NCBI RefSeq assembly: GCF_021233435.1
Contig: NZ_CP089468.1
Location: 2,108,001 to 2,172,000, forward strand
DNA: 64,000 nt
Direction: 5' to 3'
From: Halobacterium noricense
Lineage (GTDB): Archaea > Halobacteriota > Halobacteria > Halobacteriales > Halobacteriaceae
In this document: in pieces, positions 33,894-42,771 of the stretch
How positions within the stretch are numbered: position 1 is the stretch's first letter
Layout: each line of letters begins with the position of its first letter
Program-made: the position numbers and the translations under genes
Notes under the pieces: generated by a model
Seen by the model: only the letters and a program-made list of their open reading frames with translations
Told to the model about the DNA's origin: nothing
Databases searched by the model: none

Positions 33894-34893
33894 CGCCGTC
33901 CGCGACGCCAGCCGCGTGCCACACGGCGGCAGCGACGACCCGGACGTGCTGGACTTCTCCGCGAACGTGAACCCCCGGATGCCGCCGGGCGTGCGCGAGG
34001 TGTACGAGGCCGCGCTCGACGACGCCGCCCGCTACCCGAACGACGGCTATCCGGAGTTCCGGGCGGCTGCGGCGGAGTACGTCGACTGTACCGCCGAGCG
34101 CGTCGTCCCGACGCCGGGCGGGCTCGCGGGTATCCGGCTCGCCATCGAGACGCGCGTCGAACCCGGCGATAGCGTGCTCGTCCCGTACCCGAGCTTCGGC
34201 GAGTACGCGCGCGAAGTCGAACTCCAGGGTGCCGACCCCGCGTTCGTTCCGCACGACGAACTCCTCGACGCGGACCCCAACGAGCACGCGATGGCCGTCG
34301 TCTGCAACCCGAACAATCCCACGGGTGACCGCTACGACGTCGACGCACTCCGCGAGTTCGCACGGCGATGCCGAGAATCCGACACGGAACTGCTCGTCGA
34401 CGAGGCGTTCCTCGGCTTCACCGAAGCAGCGTCGCTGGCTGGGACGCCGGGCGTCGTCGTCGCGCGCTCGCTCACCAAACTGTTCGGGCTGCCCGGCATC
34501 CGCGCGGGCTTCCTCGTGGCGTCCGGTCATCGACTGGACGACCTCCAGACGGCGCGGCGGGCGTGGAACCTCGGCACGCCCGCCGCAGCCGTCGGCGCAC
34601 ACGCGATGCGCCAGCACGAGTTCGTGTTCGAGACCCGCGAGCGCGTCGCCAGCGAGCGTCAGCGAATGTCACAAGAGCTCGCCGATGGCTTCACTGTCCA
34701 CGATTCGGACGCGCCGTTCCTGCTGCTGGGTGTCGGTGGCCGCGACGTGGACGACCTCCTGGTCGAGACTGAAGCGCGCGGCGTCGCAATCCGGGACGCC
34801 ACGACGTTCAGCGGGCTCGACAGCCACGTGCGCGTGGCTGTCTGCACCCCCGAGGAGAACGACCGCCTGCTGGCGGTGCTCGGCGATGTTTGA
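33883..34893 (+). CDS. cobD: L-threonine-O-3-phosphate decarboxylase
   Basis: A 336-residue PLP enzyme of aminotransferase fold (CobD/CobC family) that makes aminopropanol phosphate for the CbiB step. It has DFSANVNPRMPP, CNPNNPTGDRYD and the PLP lysine in SLTKLFGLPGIRAG (about residue 202). The histidinol-phosphate aminotransferase family is related, but the B12 context decides. No threonine kinase gene (PduX type) is seen in this window. Confidence 0.92.
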   Translation: MDPDAVRDASRVPHGGSDDPDVLDFSANVNPRMPPGVREVYEAALDDAARYPNDGYPEFRAAAAEYVDCTAERVVPTPGGLAGIRLAIETRVEPGDSVLVPYPSFGEYAREVELQGADPAFVPHDELLDADPNEHAMAVVCNPNNPTGDRYDVDALREFARRCRESDTELLVDEAFLGFTEAASLAGTPGVVVARSLTKLFGLPGIRAGFLVASGHRLDDLQTARRAWNLGTPAAAVGAHAMRQHEFVFETRERVASERQRMSQELADGFTVHDSDAPFLLLGVGGRDVDDLLVETEARGVAIRDATTFSGLDSHVRVAVCTPEENDRLLAVLGDV

Positions 34894-35596
34894 CGCGTCG
34901 GAGCGGGACGGCGTGCTCGCGCTCGAACGCGAGCGAACACGCTGGCTCTCCACCGGCTGGGACGGCGGGCTCGTCGACGCCGACCGCGCGTTCAACGTCA
35001 CCGTCCCCGAAGGCTGGAATCCCGACGACCTCGACGCGTACGTCGATGGGCGGCTCGCGGACGCGGGATTCTCCCGGACCAGCGACGACCCGGTGTTGCT
35101 CACGGGCGTCGCGCAGCGCCACGCTCGCGGCGCGCGGTGTGGTCCCGTCGAAGCCGTCGCGACTGTCGGCGTCTCGAACCCGGCGGCGCTCCCGATGGAG
35201 CCCGCGGGCGGGACGCTCCCCGAGGAGCCCGAAGTCGTCGCCGGGACGGTGAACGTGTTCGTCGGAACGACGCGCGCGCTCGACGACGCCGCGCTCGCGA
35301 ACCTCGTCGCCGTCGCCGCCGAAGCGAAGACTGCTACGCTTCTCGATACAGTCGGCTTCCCAGGGACCACGACGGACGCGGTCATCGCGGCCTGCGACCC
35401 GACGGGCGATAGTGCGGCGTTCTCCGGGAGTGCCACGCGCGTCGGTGCCGCGGCGCGCGCTTGCGTCCGGGACGCAGTGCGCGCGAGCTACACCAGCCGA
35501 TACGGCGACGACGAGCCACCGAAATCCGTCGCTGACGCCAGACACGGCGTGCAGACGGACGTCCGGGGCGACGTGTTCGTTCCCGACGATCAGTAG
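34886..35596 (+). CDS. cbiZ: Adenosylcobinamide amidohydrolase CbiZ
   Basis: A 236-residue CbiZ protein that cleaves the aminopropanol arm of salvaged adenosylcobinamide to adenosylcobyric acid, allowing remodelling. TWLSTGWDGG-like N-terminus, LLTGVAQRHARGA, TVGVSNPAA, NVFVGTTRALDDAAL and GTTTDAVIAA fit the family. ATG 34886 overlaps the cobD stop. Last gene of the operon; it links de novo synthesis to salvage. Confidence 0.93.
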   Translation: MFDASERDGVLALERERTRWLSTGWDGGLVDADRAFNVTVPEGWNPDDLDAYVDGRLADAGFSRTSDDPVLLTGVAQRHARGARCGPVEAVATVGVSNPAALPMEPAGGTLPEEPEVVAGTVNVFVGTTRALDDAALANLVAVAAEAKTATLLDTVGFPGTTTDAVIAACDPTGDSAAFSGSATRVGAAARACVRDAVRASYTSRYGDDEPPKSVADARHGVQTDVRGDVFVPDDQ

Positions 35597-35691
35597 TTTC
35601 GTATCTCAGTATAGAGTTTATGAGTTCGATTCGTGGCGTCTCGGTCCCGGAAACCAGTACGTTGAATGGGGTGGCTCGCCGAACGCCGAGT

Positions 35692-35862
35692 ATGGCTCGC
35701 GAACTCGACCACGAGTGTCCGAACTGCGGCGAGGAACAGACGTTCTACCGCGCCGCGGCGACCCAGATCCACCTCGGGCAGAAGACGAAGTGGAACTGTC
35801 CCGACTGCGGGTACGGGTTCATCCGAATCGACGGCGACATCGACTCCTCGGCCAGCGCCTGA
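35692..35862 (+). CDS. Small zinc-ribbon protein
   Basis: A 56-residue protein with CPNCG (near residue 9) and CPDCG (near residue 38), a classic two-knuckle zinc ribbon. An ATG at 35620 would add 24 residues; 35692 (MARELDHECPNCG) is preferred because haloarchaeal homologues start shortly before the first knuckle. Function unknown; probably nucleic-acid or protein binding. Confidence 0.75.
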   Translation: MARELDHECPNCGEEQTFYRAAATQIHLGQKTKWNCPDCGYGFIRIDGDIDSSASA

Positions 35863-36611
35863 CGAGCACCACCGCTTCTAGAGCCCGCTTCTCGACCCGC
35901 GAACCCGAGGGTATCACCCGGAGATACCGGTTCGATTCTCCCGTCGTTCGCGTTCCGCATCGTTCTCTTCACGCGCAGGCAGGTGTGACCGGGATCGCTG
36001 AGTGAAGCGAGCGCTGCAATCGCCGACCGGCTCGGGCTGCTACGGCGGTCGAAGTCACATCGAGATAGAGTTTACAGTAGGCGATGGAACAGTAACCCCC
36101 GCTACCAGCGCGAAGTGCTATTACCCTGCTGTGACGGCCACACGCCGTCAGAACGGGCGACAAGAGTTGAGAGAGGAGAAGTAGGTCAGGAACTCGAGCT
36201 GACCGTCGCAGTACCTGCACTCGAGAGCGACTTCGCCCTCCTCGACATGTTTGAACCACTTTGCGGCCTCGTTCTCCGAGACACCCTGTGCCGTGAGGGA
36301 GAGGGAATGACCTGTGGGACGGGCGCCGGTGGAGGCGACCACACTGAGGCCTGGTTTAGCGAAGGCTTCCTGGAGAGGTTGCCGTAGCACGGAAGAAGTC
36401 GCGCGTGGTGTCCCGGTTCGACGAGCGAAAGGCAGTCGTACCAGGGTCGGATTGTATGGTTCTTGTAGACTGCTTACCGCAGTAACCCTGCTACAAACAC
36501 CAATACAGGGTGGAACGTGGGCACTCTCCTGGTCCCTATGGTGGGCTTATCTCCCTAATCCGCCCACAGACCCCAAACCGTTATCCACCCACCGCACGAC
36601 AGTCAGCACAA
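35863..36611. other. Lower-GC intergenic/mobile-element-like region
   Basis: About 750 bp of lower and uneven GC content with no confident gene, upstream of the DUF5805-integrase pair. It includes a weak reverse-strand ORF (36148-36390), an inverted repeat GGTATC-acccgga-GATACC (about 35911-35929) followed by a tRNA-T-loop-like GGTTCGATTC, and the promoter of the DUF5805 gene. It may be an eroded integrative element. Confidence 0.45.
36148..36390 (-). CDS. Hypothetical small protein in eroded region
   Basis: An 80-codon ORF from GTG 36390. The C-terminal half contains a CRYC knuckle (about residues 58-61) and a final Cys, and the helix-like segment GVSENEAAKWFKHVEEG looks protein-like. Codon bias is weaker than in neighbours. 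It could be a real accessory gene or a decayed fragment; I do not recognise it. Confidence 0.3.
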   Translation of the reverse strand: MLRQPLQEAFAKPGLSVVASTGARPTGHSLSLTAQGVSENEAAKWFKHVEEGEVALECRYCDGQLEFLTYFSSLNSCRPF

Positions 36612-36986
36612 ATGACCGAGGACGTGAAACTCAACGTCGCCGTCCCCGAACACCAGCGTAACGTCTACGACGAGGAGGCCGAACAGATGGGGTTCGCCAG
36701 CCGGTCCGCCTACGTCCGAGCGATGGTCAACGCTGGACGGCGGAATTTCGGCCTCGACCCCCAGGGTCCAGGCGGCGAAGACGCCACTCTAGCGGACGTC
36801 ATCGAGCAGCGTATCGTCACCATCATCGACGACGCCGACGGTGCCAGTCGCGACGCCGTCGTCGAAGAGATCACCGGCGACATCGAGCAGACGGTCACGG
36901 ATTGCCTCGCTCGCCTCAACGACGCCGGGAAGATCGACTACGACATCCAGCAGGACGGTCTCGTCGTCCGCACGGAGAGTGACTGA
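36612..36986 (+). CDS. DUF5805 family protein (ribbon-helix-helix-like), partner of integrase
   Basis: A 124-residue protein. Its N-terminus (VKLNVAVPEHQRNVYDEEA) looks like a ribbon-helix-helix DNA-binding domain, followed by a small winged-helix-like part (about residues 60-120). I recognise the DUF5805 family, which in haloarchaea is usually encoded directly before a tyrosine recombinase, as here (2-bp gap). It may regulate or assist the integrase; this is inference. ATG 36612 is chosen by similarity. Confidence 0.8.
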   Translation: MTEDVKLNVAVPEHQRNVYDEEAEQMGFASRSAYVRAMVNAGRRNFGLDPQGPGGEDATLADVIEQRIVTIIDDADGASRDAVVEEITGDIEQTVTDCLARLNDAGKIDYDIQQDGLVVRTESD

Positions 36987-36988
36987 CC

Positions 36989-38047
36989 GTGGCCCAGCGC
37001 GACACCGCGACTGACTACGACCACGGACCCGTGCAGACGTTCCTCGACGAGATGGAGCTGTACGGCCGGTCTACCAGCACCATCGGGGACTACCGGACGA
37101 CGCTCCGGCAGCTCCGTGCGTTCCTCACTGCCCACGACACGCCCATCGAGGACGCGACTCGGGGGGACTGCCTCCAGTGGATTCAGTCCCTGCGCGAGGA
37201 CGACTACGCTCCGGGGTCGATTCGCACGAAGGCCGTCCACGTCAACCGCTTCTACGGGTACATGGTACAGACGGGCGAGTTCGACGAGAATCCGATGGTC
37301 GTCGTGATGGAGGAGATGAGCGAACGCGGCGACTCGTCACCGACTCGGCGGCGCATCGCCGTCGAAGAGATGAGGGAGTTCGTCGGCTCGATTCGGAATC
37401 CGCTGCACCGCGCCATCGTGCTGGTGCTGGCGAAGACCGGCATCCGCGTCGGGGAGCTGTGCAACCTCGATTTACGAGACGTCAACCTCGCTCACCCCGC
37501 GATAGCGGAGTACTACGGCAGCCGGCCGCGAGCAGCCATCAGCGACCGCGAAAACACCCTGTTCGTGACGAGCGACATTAACGTCGACGATACTGTGAAC
37601 GGCGAGGAGCGCACGGAAGGAAACAAGCGCCACCGCGACACGCGCATCCCCGTCGACGCCGAAGTGGAGCGCGCGATCGTGGAGTGGCTGGCAATCCGTC
37701 CGGACGTGGAATCGGCGGCAGAGCCGCTGTTCGTGAACGTTTCCGAGAGCTACGGCGAGCGGCTGACGAGCGAGATGGTGCGGGCGTACGTCACCGGCTT
37801 AGCACGGGAGAACGGCTGGTACACGACGGGAGCGGGCGTCGAGGAGAACGTCACGCCGCACTACTTTCGACACTTTTTCACGACAGAGATGCGCCAACGG
37901 ACGGACGACGGCTACCTCGTGAAGTACCTTCGCGGCGACGTTGGCGACGTGATGGACCGGTACACCCACAACTGGCAGCAGCTGGTCGCCGAGCCCTACA
38001 CTCAGTCCGTGTACCACCTGACCACTCGTCGGAGACGCAGCTCGTAA
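36989..38047 (+). CDS. Tyrosine recombinase / XerC/D-like integrase
   Basis: A 352-residue site-specific recombinase. The N-terminal SAM-like core-binding domain covers residues 10-110. The catalytic domain has Arg in KTGIRVGELCNLDLRDV (about residue 153), the HxxR box in TPHYFRHFF (about 290-293) and the nucleophile tyrosine in DRYTHNW (about 324). An insert of about 40 residues in the catalytic domain (near residues 170-210) is common in haloarchaeal members. It starts at GTG, two bases after the DUF5805 stop. No attachment site was identified. Confidence 0.9.
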   Translation: MAQRDTATDYDHGPVQTFLDEMELYGRSTSTIGDYRTTLRQLRAFLTAHDTPIEDATRGDCLQWIQSLREDDYAPGSIRTKAVHVNRFYGYMVQTGEFDENPMVVVMEEMSERGDSSPTRRRIAVEEMREFVGSIRNPLHRAIVLVLAKTGIRVGELCNLDLRDVNLAHPAIAEYYGSRPRAAISDRENTLFVTSDINVDDTVNGEERTEGNKRHRDTRIPVDAEVERAIVEWLAIRPDVESAAEPLFVNVSESYGERLTSEMVRAYVTGLARENGWYTTGAGVEENVTPHYFRHFFTTEMRQRTDDGYLVKYLRGDVGDVMDRYTHNWQQLVAEPYTQSVYHLTTRRRRSS

Positions 38048-38152
38048 ACTTCATATCGCTATATCAAAATCCGTCGGTCGGCGGCCGTTTCTGGGAGGAG
38101 CCAAACACCTAACTATCCGCCCGTCGTCCCCGAACGTGTATGGCAGAGACCA

Positions 38153-38416
38153 GTGGTCGTTTTTGCCGACGGTAACGACGCACCGACACCCGACCGGGAC
38201 AGCTTAGCCGACCTGCCGCCGAGCGCGAAACTCGTGTTCAAGGTTCTGGAGTACGACTCGCCGCTCACGCAGGCGGAGTTGCGCGACCGGACGCGGCTCT
38301 CGAAGCGCACGACGCGCCACGGGCTCTCGCTGCTGAAAGAGGCCGACCTCGTCGAGGAGCGCGTCTACATCCCGGACGCGAGAAAACGCATCTACGAGCC
38401 GCGGGTGGTCGACTAG
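38153..38416 (+). CDS. MarR-like winged-helix regulator, possible 5' frameshift
   Basis: The winged helix begins at [25 protein letters not shown] and continues to the stop. From GTG 38153 the product is 87 residues. An ATG at 38140, 27 bp after an AACTATCC box, would be the natural start but is out of frame. Removing one T from the TTTTT run at 38159-38163 would fuse it perfectly ([18 protein letters not shown]). So this is either a sequencing slip, a real frameshift, or a GTG start. Its end overlaps the nikR stop by 4 bp, convergent. Confidence 0.7.
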   Translation: MVVFADGNDAPTPDRDSLADLPPSAKLVFKVLEYDSPLTQAELRDRTRLSKRTTRHGLSLLKEADLVEERVYIPDARKRIYEPRVVD

Positions 38417-38838
38417 CGCTCGGACAGCGGTGTGAAGCCGTCGACGGGAATCACCGAGTAGTCCACCGTGATCGTGTCCTTCGTGGCGCGCACGCGCCCC
38501 ACGAACTCCGAGATTTCGTCGAGTTTACCTTCGAGGATGAACAGCTCCATGCAGTAGTGGTCGCCGACGTGGTTGTGGACGTTGCTCGTCACGAGGCCCT
38601 CGTACTCGTGGCGGAGGTTCATCATGCGCTCCTCGACGGTGGAGTTCTCGTAGCTGAACAGGACGGTGACGACGCCGATGAGCGGGCGGTCCTCCAGTTG
38701 TTTGTCCTCGAACTCGCCGAGGAGGTTGCGCGCGGCCTCCCGGACGACCTCGCTGCGGCCGGTGTAGCCGTGGTCCTCGGAGAACTCGTCGAGTCGTTCG
38801 AGGAGTTCGTCGGGCATCGAAACGCTGACGACGGTCAT
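38413..38838 (-). CDS. nikR: NikR-type nickel-responsive regulator (CopG family)
   Basis: A 141-residue protein. The N-terminal ribbon-helix-helix ([19 protein letters not shown]) precedes an ACT-like metal-sensing domain. That domain has [18 protein letters not shown] (about residues 83-100), carrying the conserved His/His/Cys nickel ligands. It probably represses nickel and perhaps cobalt uptake genes; the NicO transporter of the B12 island is a possible target. It has a promoter-like TATTAAT just upstream (38841-38847). Confidence 0.92.
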   Translation of the reverse strand: MTVVSVSMPDELLERLDEFSEDHGYTGRSEVVREAARNLLGEFEDKQLEDRPLIGVVTVLFSYENSTVEERMMNLRHEYEGLVTSNVHNHVGDHYCMELFILEGKLDEISEFVGRVRATKDTITVDYSVIPVDGFTPLSER

Positions 38839-38902
38839 GTATTAATCGAGGCGGGTTCGAGTAATAAGGATTGGCTAAATATGCGCGCTCAGAAGACCCG
38901 GG

Positions 38903-40324
38903 TTAGTCGAGGTCGCGCCACGATAGCCGCGGGTTCCGGGCGGCGCTCGTCTGGTCGATGCGCCGAGCCGTAGTCCGGTTGGGCGCGCTCTCGAGCGTCT
39001 CCGTATCGTCGGCAGCGACAGCGTTGAACGCGTCGGCGAGGTCGTCGAGGTTGTCCATCGTCTCGACCTCCGTGGGTTCGGTCATCAGCGCTTCGTCGAC
39101 GAGTTCGGGCCAGTTCGTCGTCGGCGGGTGGACGCCGTAGTCGAGCATGCGCTTGGCGACATCGGCGGCGTCCTGGTCGCCAGCGCTCGCGACGAACTCG
39201 TGGTGGAACGGGCCGAGGGGGACGTCGTAGTCCACCTGCTCGGCGAGGTAGTTGGCGTTCAGTACGGCTTTCGCGGATGCGTCGCTGAGGCCGTCGTCGC
39301 CGAGGCGGTCGATGTACGCGAACGCCTTAATCAGGACGAGCCAGTTCCCGGCGAAGCCGTGGACCTTCCCGACGGAGTGCGCGGGCGTGTAGCGCTCGTA
39401 CTTCCCGCCCTCAGTTTGTCGGATATGCGGTTCGGGGAGGAATTCGGCGACCTCCTCGGTGACGCCGACCGGTCCTGCGCCCGGGCCACCGCCGCCGTGG
39501 GGCGTCGCGAACGTCTTGTGGACGTTGAAGTGCATGATGTCGAAGCCCATATCGCCGGGGCGAGCGCGGCCGAGCAGGGCGTTGAGATTCGCGCCGTCGT
39601 AGTAGAGCAGGCCGCCCGCGTCGTGGACCATGTCCGCGATTCGCTCGATGTCGCGCTCGAAGAGCCCGAGCGTGTTCGGGTTCGTGAGCATCAGTGCGGC
39701 CGTGTTCTCGCCGAGCGCGGCGTCGAGGGCGTCGAGGTCGACGCGGCCGTCGTCGCCCGAGGGGAGTTCGACGACGTCGTAGCCGCCCAGCGCCGCCGAG
39801 GCGAAGTTCGTGCCGTGCGCGGAGTCCGGAATGAGCACTTCGTCGCGGTGGCCATCGTCGTTGGCCTCGTGGTAGGCGTCCGCGAGCAGGATGCCCGCGA
39901 ACTCGCCCGCAGCGCCCGCGGGCGGCTGGAGCGTGACGGCGTCCATGCCGCCGATGCGCCCGAGGTAGTCCTGGAGGTCGTACTGGAGTTCGAGCGTTCC
40001 CTGGACGCTCTCGGCGGAGCGGTCCGGATGGACGCTCGCGGCGTCGAGCGCGGCGACGTCCTCCGTGAACCGGGGGTTGTACTTCATCGTGCACGAGCCC
40101 AGCGGGTACGGGCCGGAATCGACGCCGTAGTTTTGCTGGCTGAGCCGGACGTAGTGGCGCGCGAGCTCGGGTTCGGCGAGGCTCGGCAGTTCGAGTTCGT
40201 CCCGCGTCAGCTCGTCGGGCAGCGACGACTCGACTTCCGTGGTCGTCTCGTCTTTCTCGGCGAGCAGCGGCTCGTACTGGTCGTCGGCGGCCTGCTCGTA
40301 GGCGGCCTGGTCGTAATGCTCCAT
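38903..40324 (-). CDS. gcvPB: Glycine dehydrogenase (decarboxylating) subunit 2
   Basis: A 473-residue half of the P-protein of the glycine cleavage system, which decarboxylates glycine and loads the aminomethyl group on GcvH. The PLP lysine is in NVHKTFATPHGGGGPGAG (about residue 267). YPLGSCTMKYNP near residue 75 is typical. Its ATG overlaps the gcvPA stop by 1 bp. A split P-protein is standard in archaea. Confidence 0.96.
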   Translation of the reverse strand: MEHYDQAAYEQAADDQYEPLLAEKDETTTEVESSLPDELTRDELELPSLAEPELARHYVRLSQQNYGVDSGPYPLGSCTMKYNPRFTEDVAALDAASVHPDRSAESVQGTLELQYDLQDYLGRIGGMDAVTLQPPAGAAGEFAGILLADAYHEANDDGHRDEVLIPDSAHGTNFASAALGGYDVVELPSGDDGRVDLDALDAALGENTAALMLTNPNTLGLFERDIERIADMVHDAGGLLYYDGANLNALLGRARPGDMGFDIMHFNVHKTFATPHGGGGPGAGPVGVTEEVAEFLPEPHIRQTEGGKYERYTPAHSVGKVHGFAGNWLVLIKAFAYIDRLGDDGLSDASAKAVLNANYLAEQVDYDVPLGPFHHEFVASAGDQDAADVAKRMLDYGVHPPTTNWPELVDEALMTEPTEVETMDNLDDLADAFNAVAADDTETLESAPNRTTARRIDQTSAARNPRLSWRDLD

Positions 40325-41658
40325 CAGTGGGTCACCTCCTCGACCGCGGCGACGAGGCGGTCGACGGCGTGCTCGTTGGCGTCCGTGACGCAGACCTGCA
40401 GCCGGTGGTCACCGACGGCGTGGACGGCGAACCCGTCTGCTTCGAGGTCGCTGGCGATGGCGGGCGCGGGCTGGTCGGTGTGCGCGAGGAACTCCCGGAA
40501 GTGGTGGCGGTCGTGGACGGGCGCGCGGACGCCCGTGATGTCGTCGATGTCGGCCGCGAGGTCGCGCGGCAGTTCGACCATGCGCTCGGCGAGGTTCACG
40601 AGCCCCTCGGAGCCCAGCGACGCGGCGTGGATGGCGGCACGGAGCGCGACCCACGCCTGATTCGTGCAGATGTTCGATGTCGCGCGCTCCTTGCGGATGT
40701 GCTGTTCGCGCGTCTGGAGCGTGAGCGTGTACGCGCGATTGTCGTCCGCATCTTCACTTGCGCCGACGAGTCGCCCCGGGACCTGCCGGAGGAAGTCCTC
40801 GCGGCACGCGAACACGCCCAGGCCCATCCCGTAGCTCGTGGGGAGGCCGAGGACGCTGGCGTCGCCGACGACGACGTCCGCGCCGACGTCGACGGGCCGC
40901 TGGAGGAGCGAGAGCGCGACCGGGTCGGAGCCGAGGCAGAACAGCGCGTCGTGGTCGTCCGCGAGGTCGCCGACAGCGTCGAGGTGCTCCTCGACCGCGC
41001 CGGTCGTCGTGGGGTTCTCCGCGTACACCATCACGACGTCGTCGGCGATGGCGTCGGCGAGCGCGTCGGTGTCGACGTTCCCGGCGTCAGTGCCGTAGCG
41101 TTCGACGACGACCTCCGCGCCGTTCGTGTAGTTTTCGAGGACGCTGACGTGGCCGTTGCGGACGTACTCGGGGACGAGCACACGGTCGCCGTCCGCGGCG
41201 CGCACGCGCTTGGCGAGCAGTGCGGCCTCCGCGAGCGCGGTCGCCTCGTCGTACATCGAACAGTTCGCGACGCCCAGCCCCGTGAGTTCGACGAGCATCG
41301 ACTGGTACTCGAAGAGCGCTTGCAGGAACCCCTGCGTGACTTCGGGCTGGTACTGCGTGTACGAGGTCAAAAACTCCGAGCGCTGGGCGAGGTGGTCGAC
41401 CAGCGACGGCACGTAGTGCTCGTAGTGGCCGCGCCCGAGGAACTCCGTCAAGTCGTCGTTGCGCCGCAGACGCTTTTTCGCCTCCACGACGGCTTCCTGC
41501 TCGGACTTGGCGTCGATGCCGAACTCGTCGTCGAAGCGCACCGAGTCGGGGATGTCGAACAGGGCTTCGACGTCGTCGACGCCGACGGCGTCCAGCATCG
41601 CTTCGGTCTCGGCGTCCGTGTGTGGCGCGTACGGGCTGCCGCTCTCACGCCCGCTCAT
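40324..41658 (-). CDS. gcvPA: Glycine dehydrogenase (decarboxylating) subunit 1
   Basis: A 444-residue P-protein subunit 1 of the glycine cleavage system, with [29 protein letters not shown] and [16 protein letters not shown] 41658 ([15 protein letters not shown]) is chosen over longer in-frame starts because homologues begin with the YAPHTDAE segment. Co-transcribed with gcvPB; gcvH and gcvT lie upstream on the same strand with one small gene between. Confidence 0.96.
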   Translation of the reverse strand: MSGRESGSPYAPHTDAETEAMLDAVGVDDVEALFDIPDSVRFDDEFGIDAKSEQEAVVEAKKRLRRNDDLTEFLGRGHYEHYVPSLVDHLAQRSEFLTSYTQYQPEVTQGFLQALFEYQSMLVELTGLGVANCSMYDEATALAEAALLAKRVRAADGDRVLVPEYVRNGHVSVLENYTNGAEVVVERYGTDAGNVDTDALADAIADDVVMVYAENPTTTGAVEEHLDAVGDLADDHDALFCLGSDPVALSLLQRPVDVGADVVVGDASVLGLPTSYGMGLGVFACREDFLRQVPGRLVGASEDADDNRAYTLTLQTREQHIRKERATSNICTNQAWVALRAAIHAASLGSEGLVNLAERMVELPRDLAADIDDITGVRAPVHDRHHFREFLAHTDQPAPAIASDLEADGFAVHAVGDHRLQVCVTDANEHAVDRLVAAVEEVTH

Positions 41659-41846
41659 AGTCGTCCTCCCGGCGACGGACTGCCATCGAATCCAGACATA
41701 CGCGGGAGTTGCGCAGCGGCCACCAAGATACCCCCGGTTCCGGAACACCACCGACCGGAAAAGTATGCACGGATGTGGTGCGATAGGCGATAAAGAGCGT
41801 CTAAATAGTCACGAATAGGGTGGTCGAGCGGCAAGCGTTGCGAGCC

Positions 41847-42125
41847 TCAATCCTCGCGAAGCACCTCCGCGATGGCTTCGAGGTCCGCCTTCCGGAACGC
41901 TCCACCCGCGCTCTCGGGGTCCGCCTCGTCGGCAAGCCCGACGCGCGCCCGGATTTCCGCGCGCATCACGGACTTCGACGGGAGACTCCCCTTCTTGACG
42001 TCGTACCCCAGCGCCCCGCAGATGGCCGCCAGCGCCTCCTTGGTGAAGCCGGTAGACTCGACGCGCGTGTACCGCCCGACGGACTCTCGAATCTCGTTGC
42101 GCAGGTCGTCGACAGTCGGTGCCAT
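41847..42125 (-). CDS. Conserved small haloarchaeal protein
   Basis: A 92-residue acidic, helical protein beginning MAPTVDDLRNEIRESVGRYTRVESTGFTKEAL. The segment structure (two helices, then ALGYDVKKGSLPSKSVMRAEI) suggests a SAP-like or helix-loop-helix domain. I cannot assign a function. ATG 42125 is chosen because the longer start adds a Cys-rich tail of unlikely composition. Confidence 0.65.
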   Translation of the reverse strand: MAPTVDDLRNEIRESVGRYTRVESTGFTKEALAAICGALGYDVKKGSLPSKSVMRAEIRARVGLADEADPESAGGAFRKADLEAIAEVLRED

Positions 42126-42396
42126 TCGCGAACAGTCGCGCCGGCACGACAAGAACGTTCGGCACGAAACAGCGAGCATCCGTGACCCGAGCGGCGCGAG
42201 GCGCGAGGTACGAGCGCCTCGGCCTGCGCGAACGGGGAGCGTAGCGACCCGTGAGCGGGTCGAAGACCCCGGAAGGGTCGCGGTTCACCGAGCGCGAATC
42301 GCTCGGGCCGACGAACCCCCGATAGGGGGTGAGGACGGCTTTTAGCGTAGCTTTTGCCAGCGAGAGAGCGAAGCGAACGAGCGCAGCAAAAGGTAC
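42126..42396. repeat. Hairpin-rich intergenic repeat cluster
   Basis: Between gcvH and the small gene lies a run of hairpins (about 42225-42330): GACCCG-tgag-CGGGTC, GACCC-cggaa-GGGTC, CGAGCG-cgaat-CGCTCG and CCCCC-gata-GGGGG. It includes CGAACGGGGAGCGTAGCGACC, related to the core of the 77-bp array at 60907. It may end gcvTH transcription. No gene is seen in it. Confidence 0.6.
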
Positions 42397-42771
42397 CTAT
42401 GCGATTTGCTCGGCGTACTCGTCGGCGTCCAGCAGGCCGTCGAGCGCCGATTCGTCGAAGTCGAGTTCGACGAGCCAGCCGTCGCCGAAGGGGTCGTCGT
42501 TGACGAGTTCGGGCTGGTCTTCGAGGGCGTCGTTGACGTCCGTGACTTCACCCGAGACGGGCGCGTAGATGTCCGAGACGGCTTTGATGGATTCGACGAC
42601 GCCGAGTTCGTCGTTCCGCTGGAGGTCGTTGCCGACGGCGGGGAGTTCGACGAAGACGACGTCGCCGAGTTCGTCCTGCGCGAAGTCCGAGATGCCGACG
42701 CGGCCGGTGTCGGGGTCTATCCATTCGTGCGAGTCGAGGTAGTACAGGTCTTGGGGCACGTCGAAGCTCAT
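42397..42771 (-). CDS. gcvH: Glycine cleavage system H protein
   Basis: A 124-residue lipoyl carrier. The lipoylated lysine is in [15 protein letters not shown] (about residue 63). ATG 42771 overlaps the gcvT stop by 4 bp. It shuttles the aminomethyl intermediate between GcvPA/B, GcvT and the lipoamide dehydrogenase. Confidence 0.97.
   Translation of the reverse strand: MSFDVPQDLYYLDSHEWIDPDTGRVGISDFAQDELGDVVFVELPAVGNDLQRNDELGVVESIKAVSDIYAPVSGEVTDVNDALEDQPELVNDDPFGDGWLVELDFDESALDGLLDADEYAEQIA

Noticed and set aside
35905-35945. tRNA-like GGTTCGATTC with stem GGTATC/GATACC
   Set aside because: Only one short stem forms and no cloverleaf can be drawn; kept only as a note on the eroded region.
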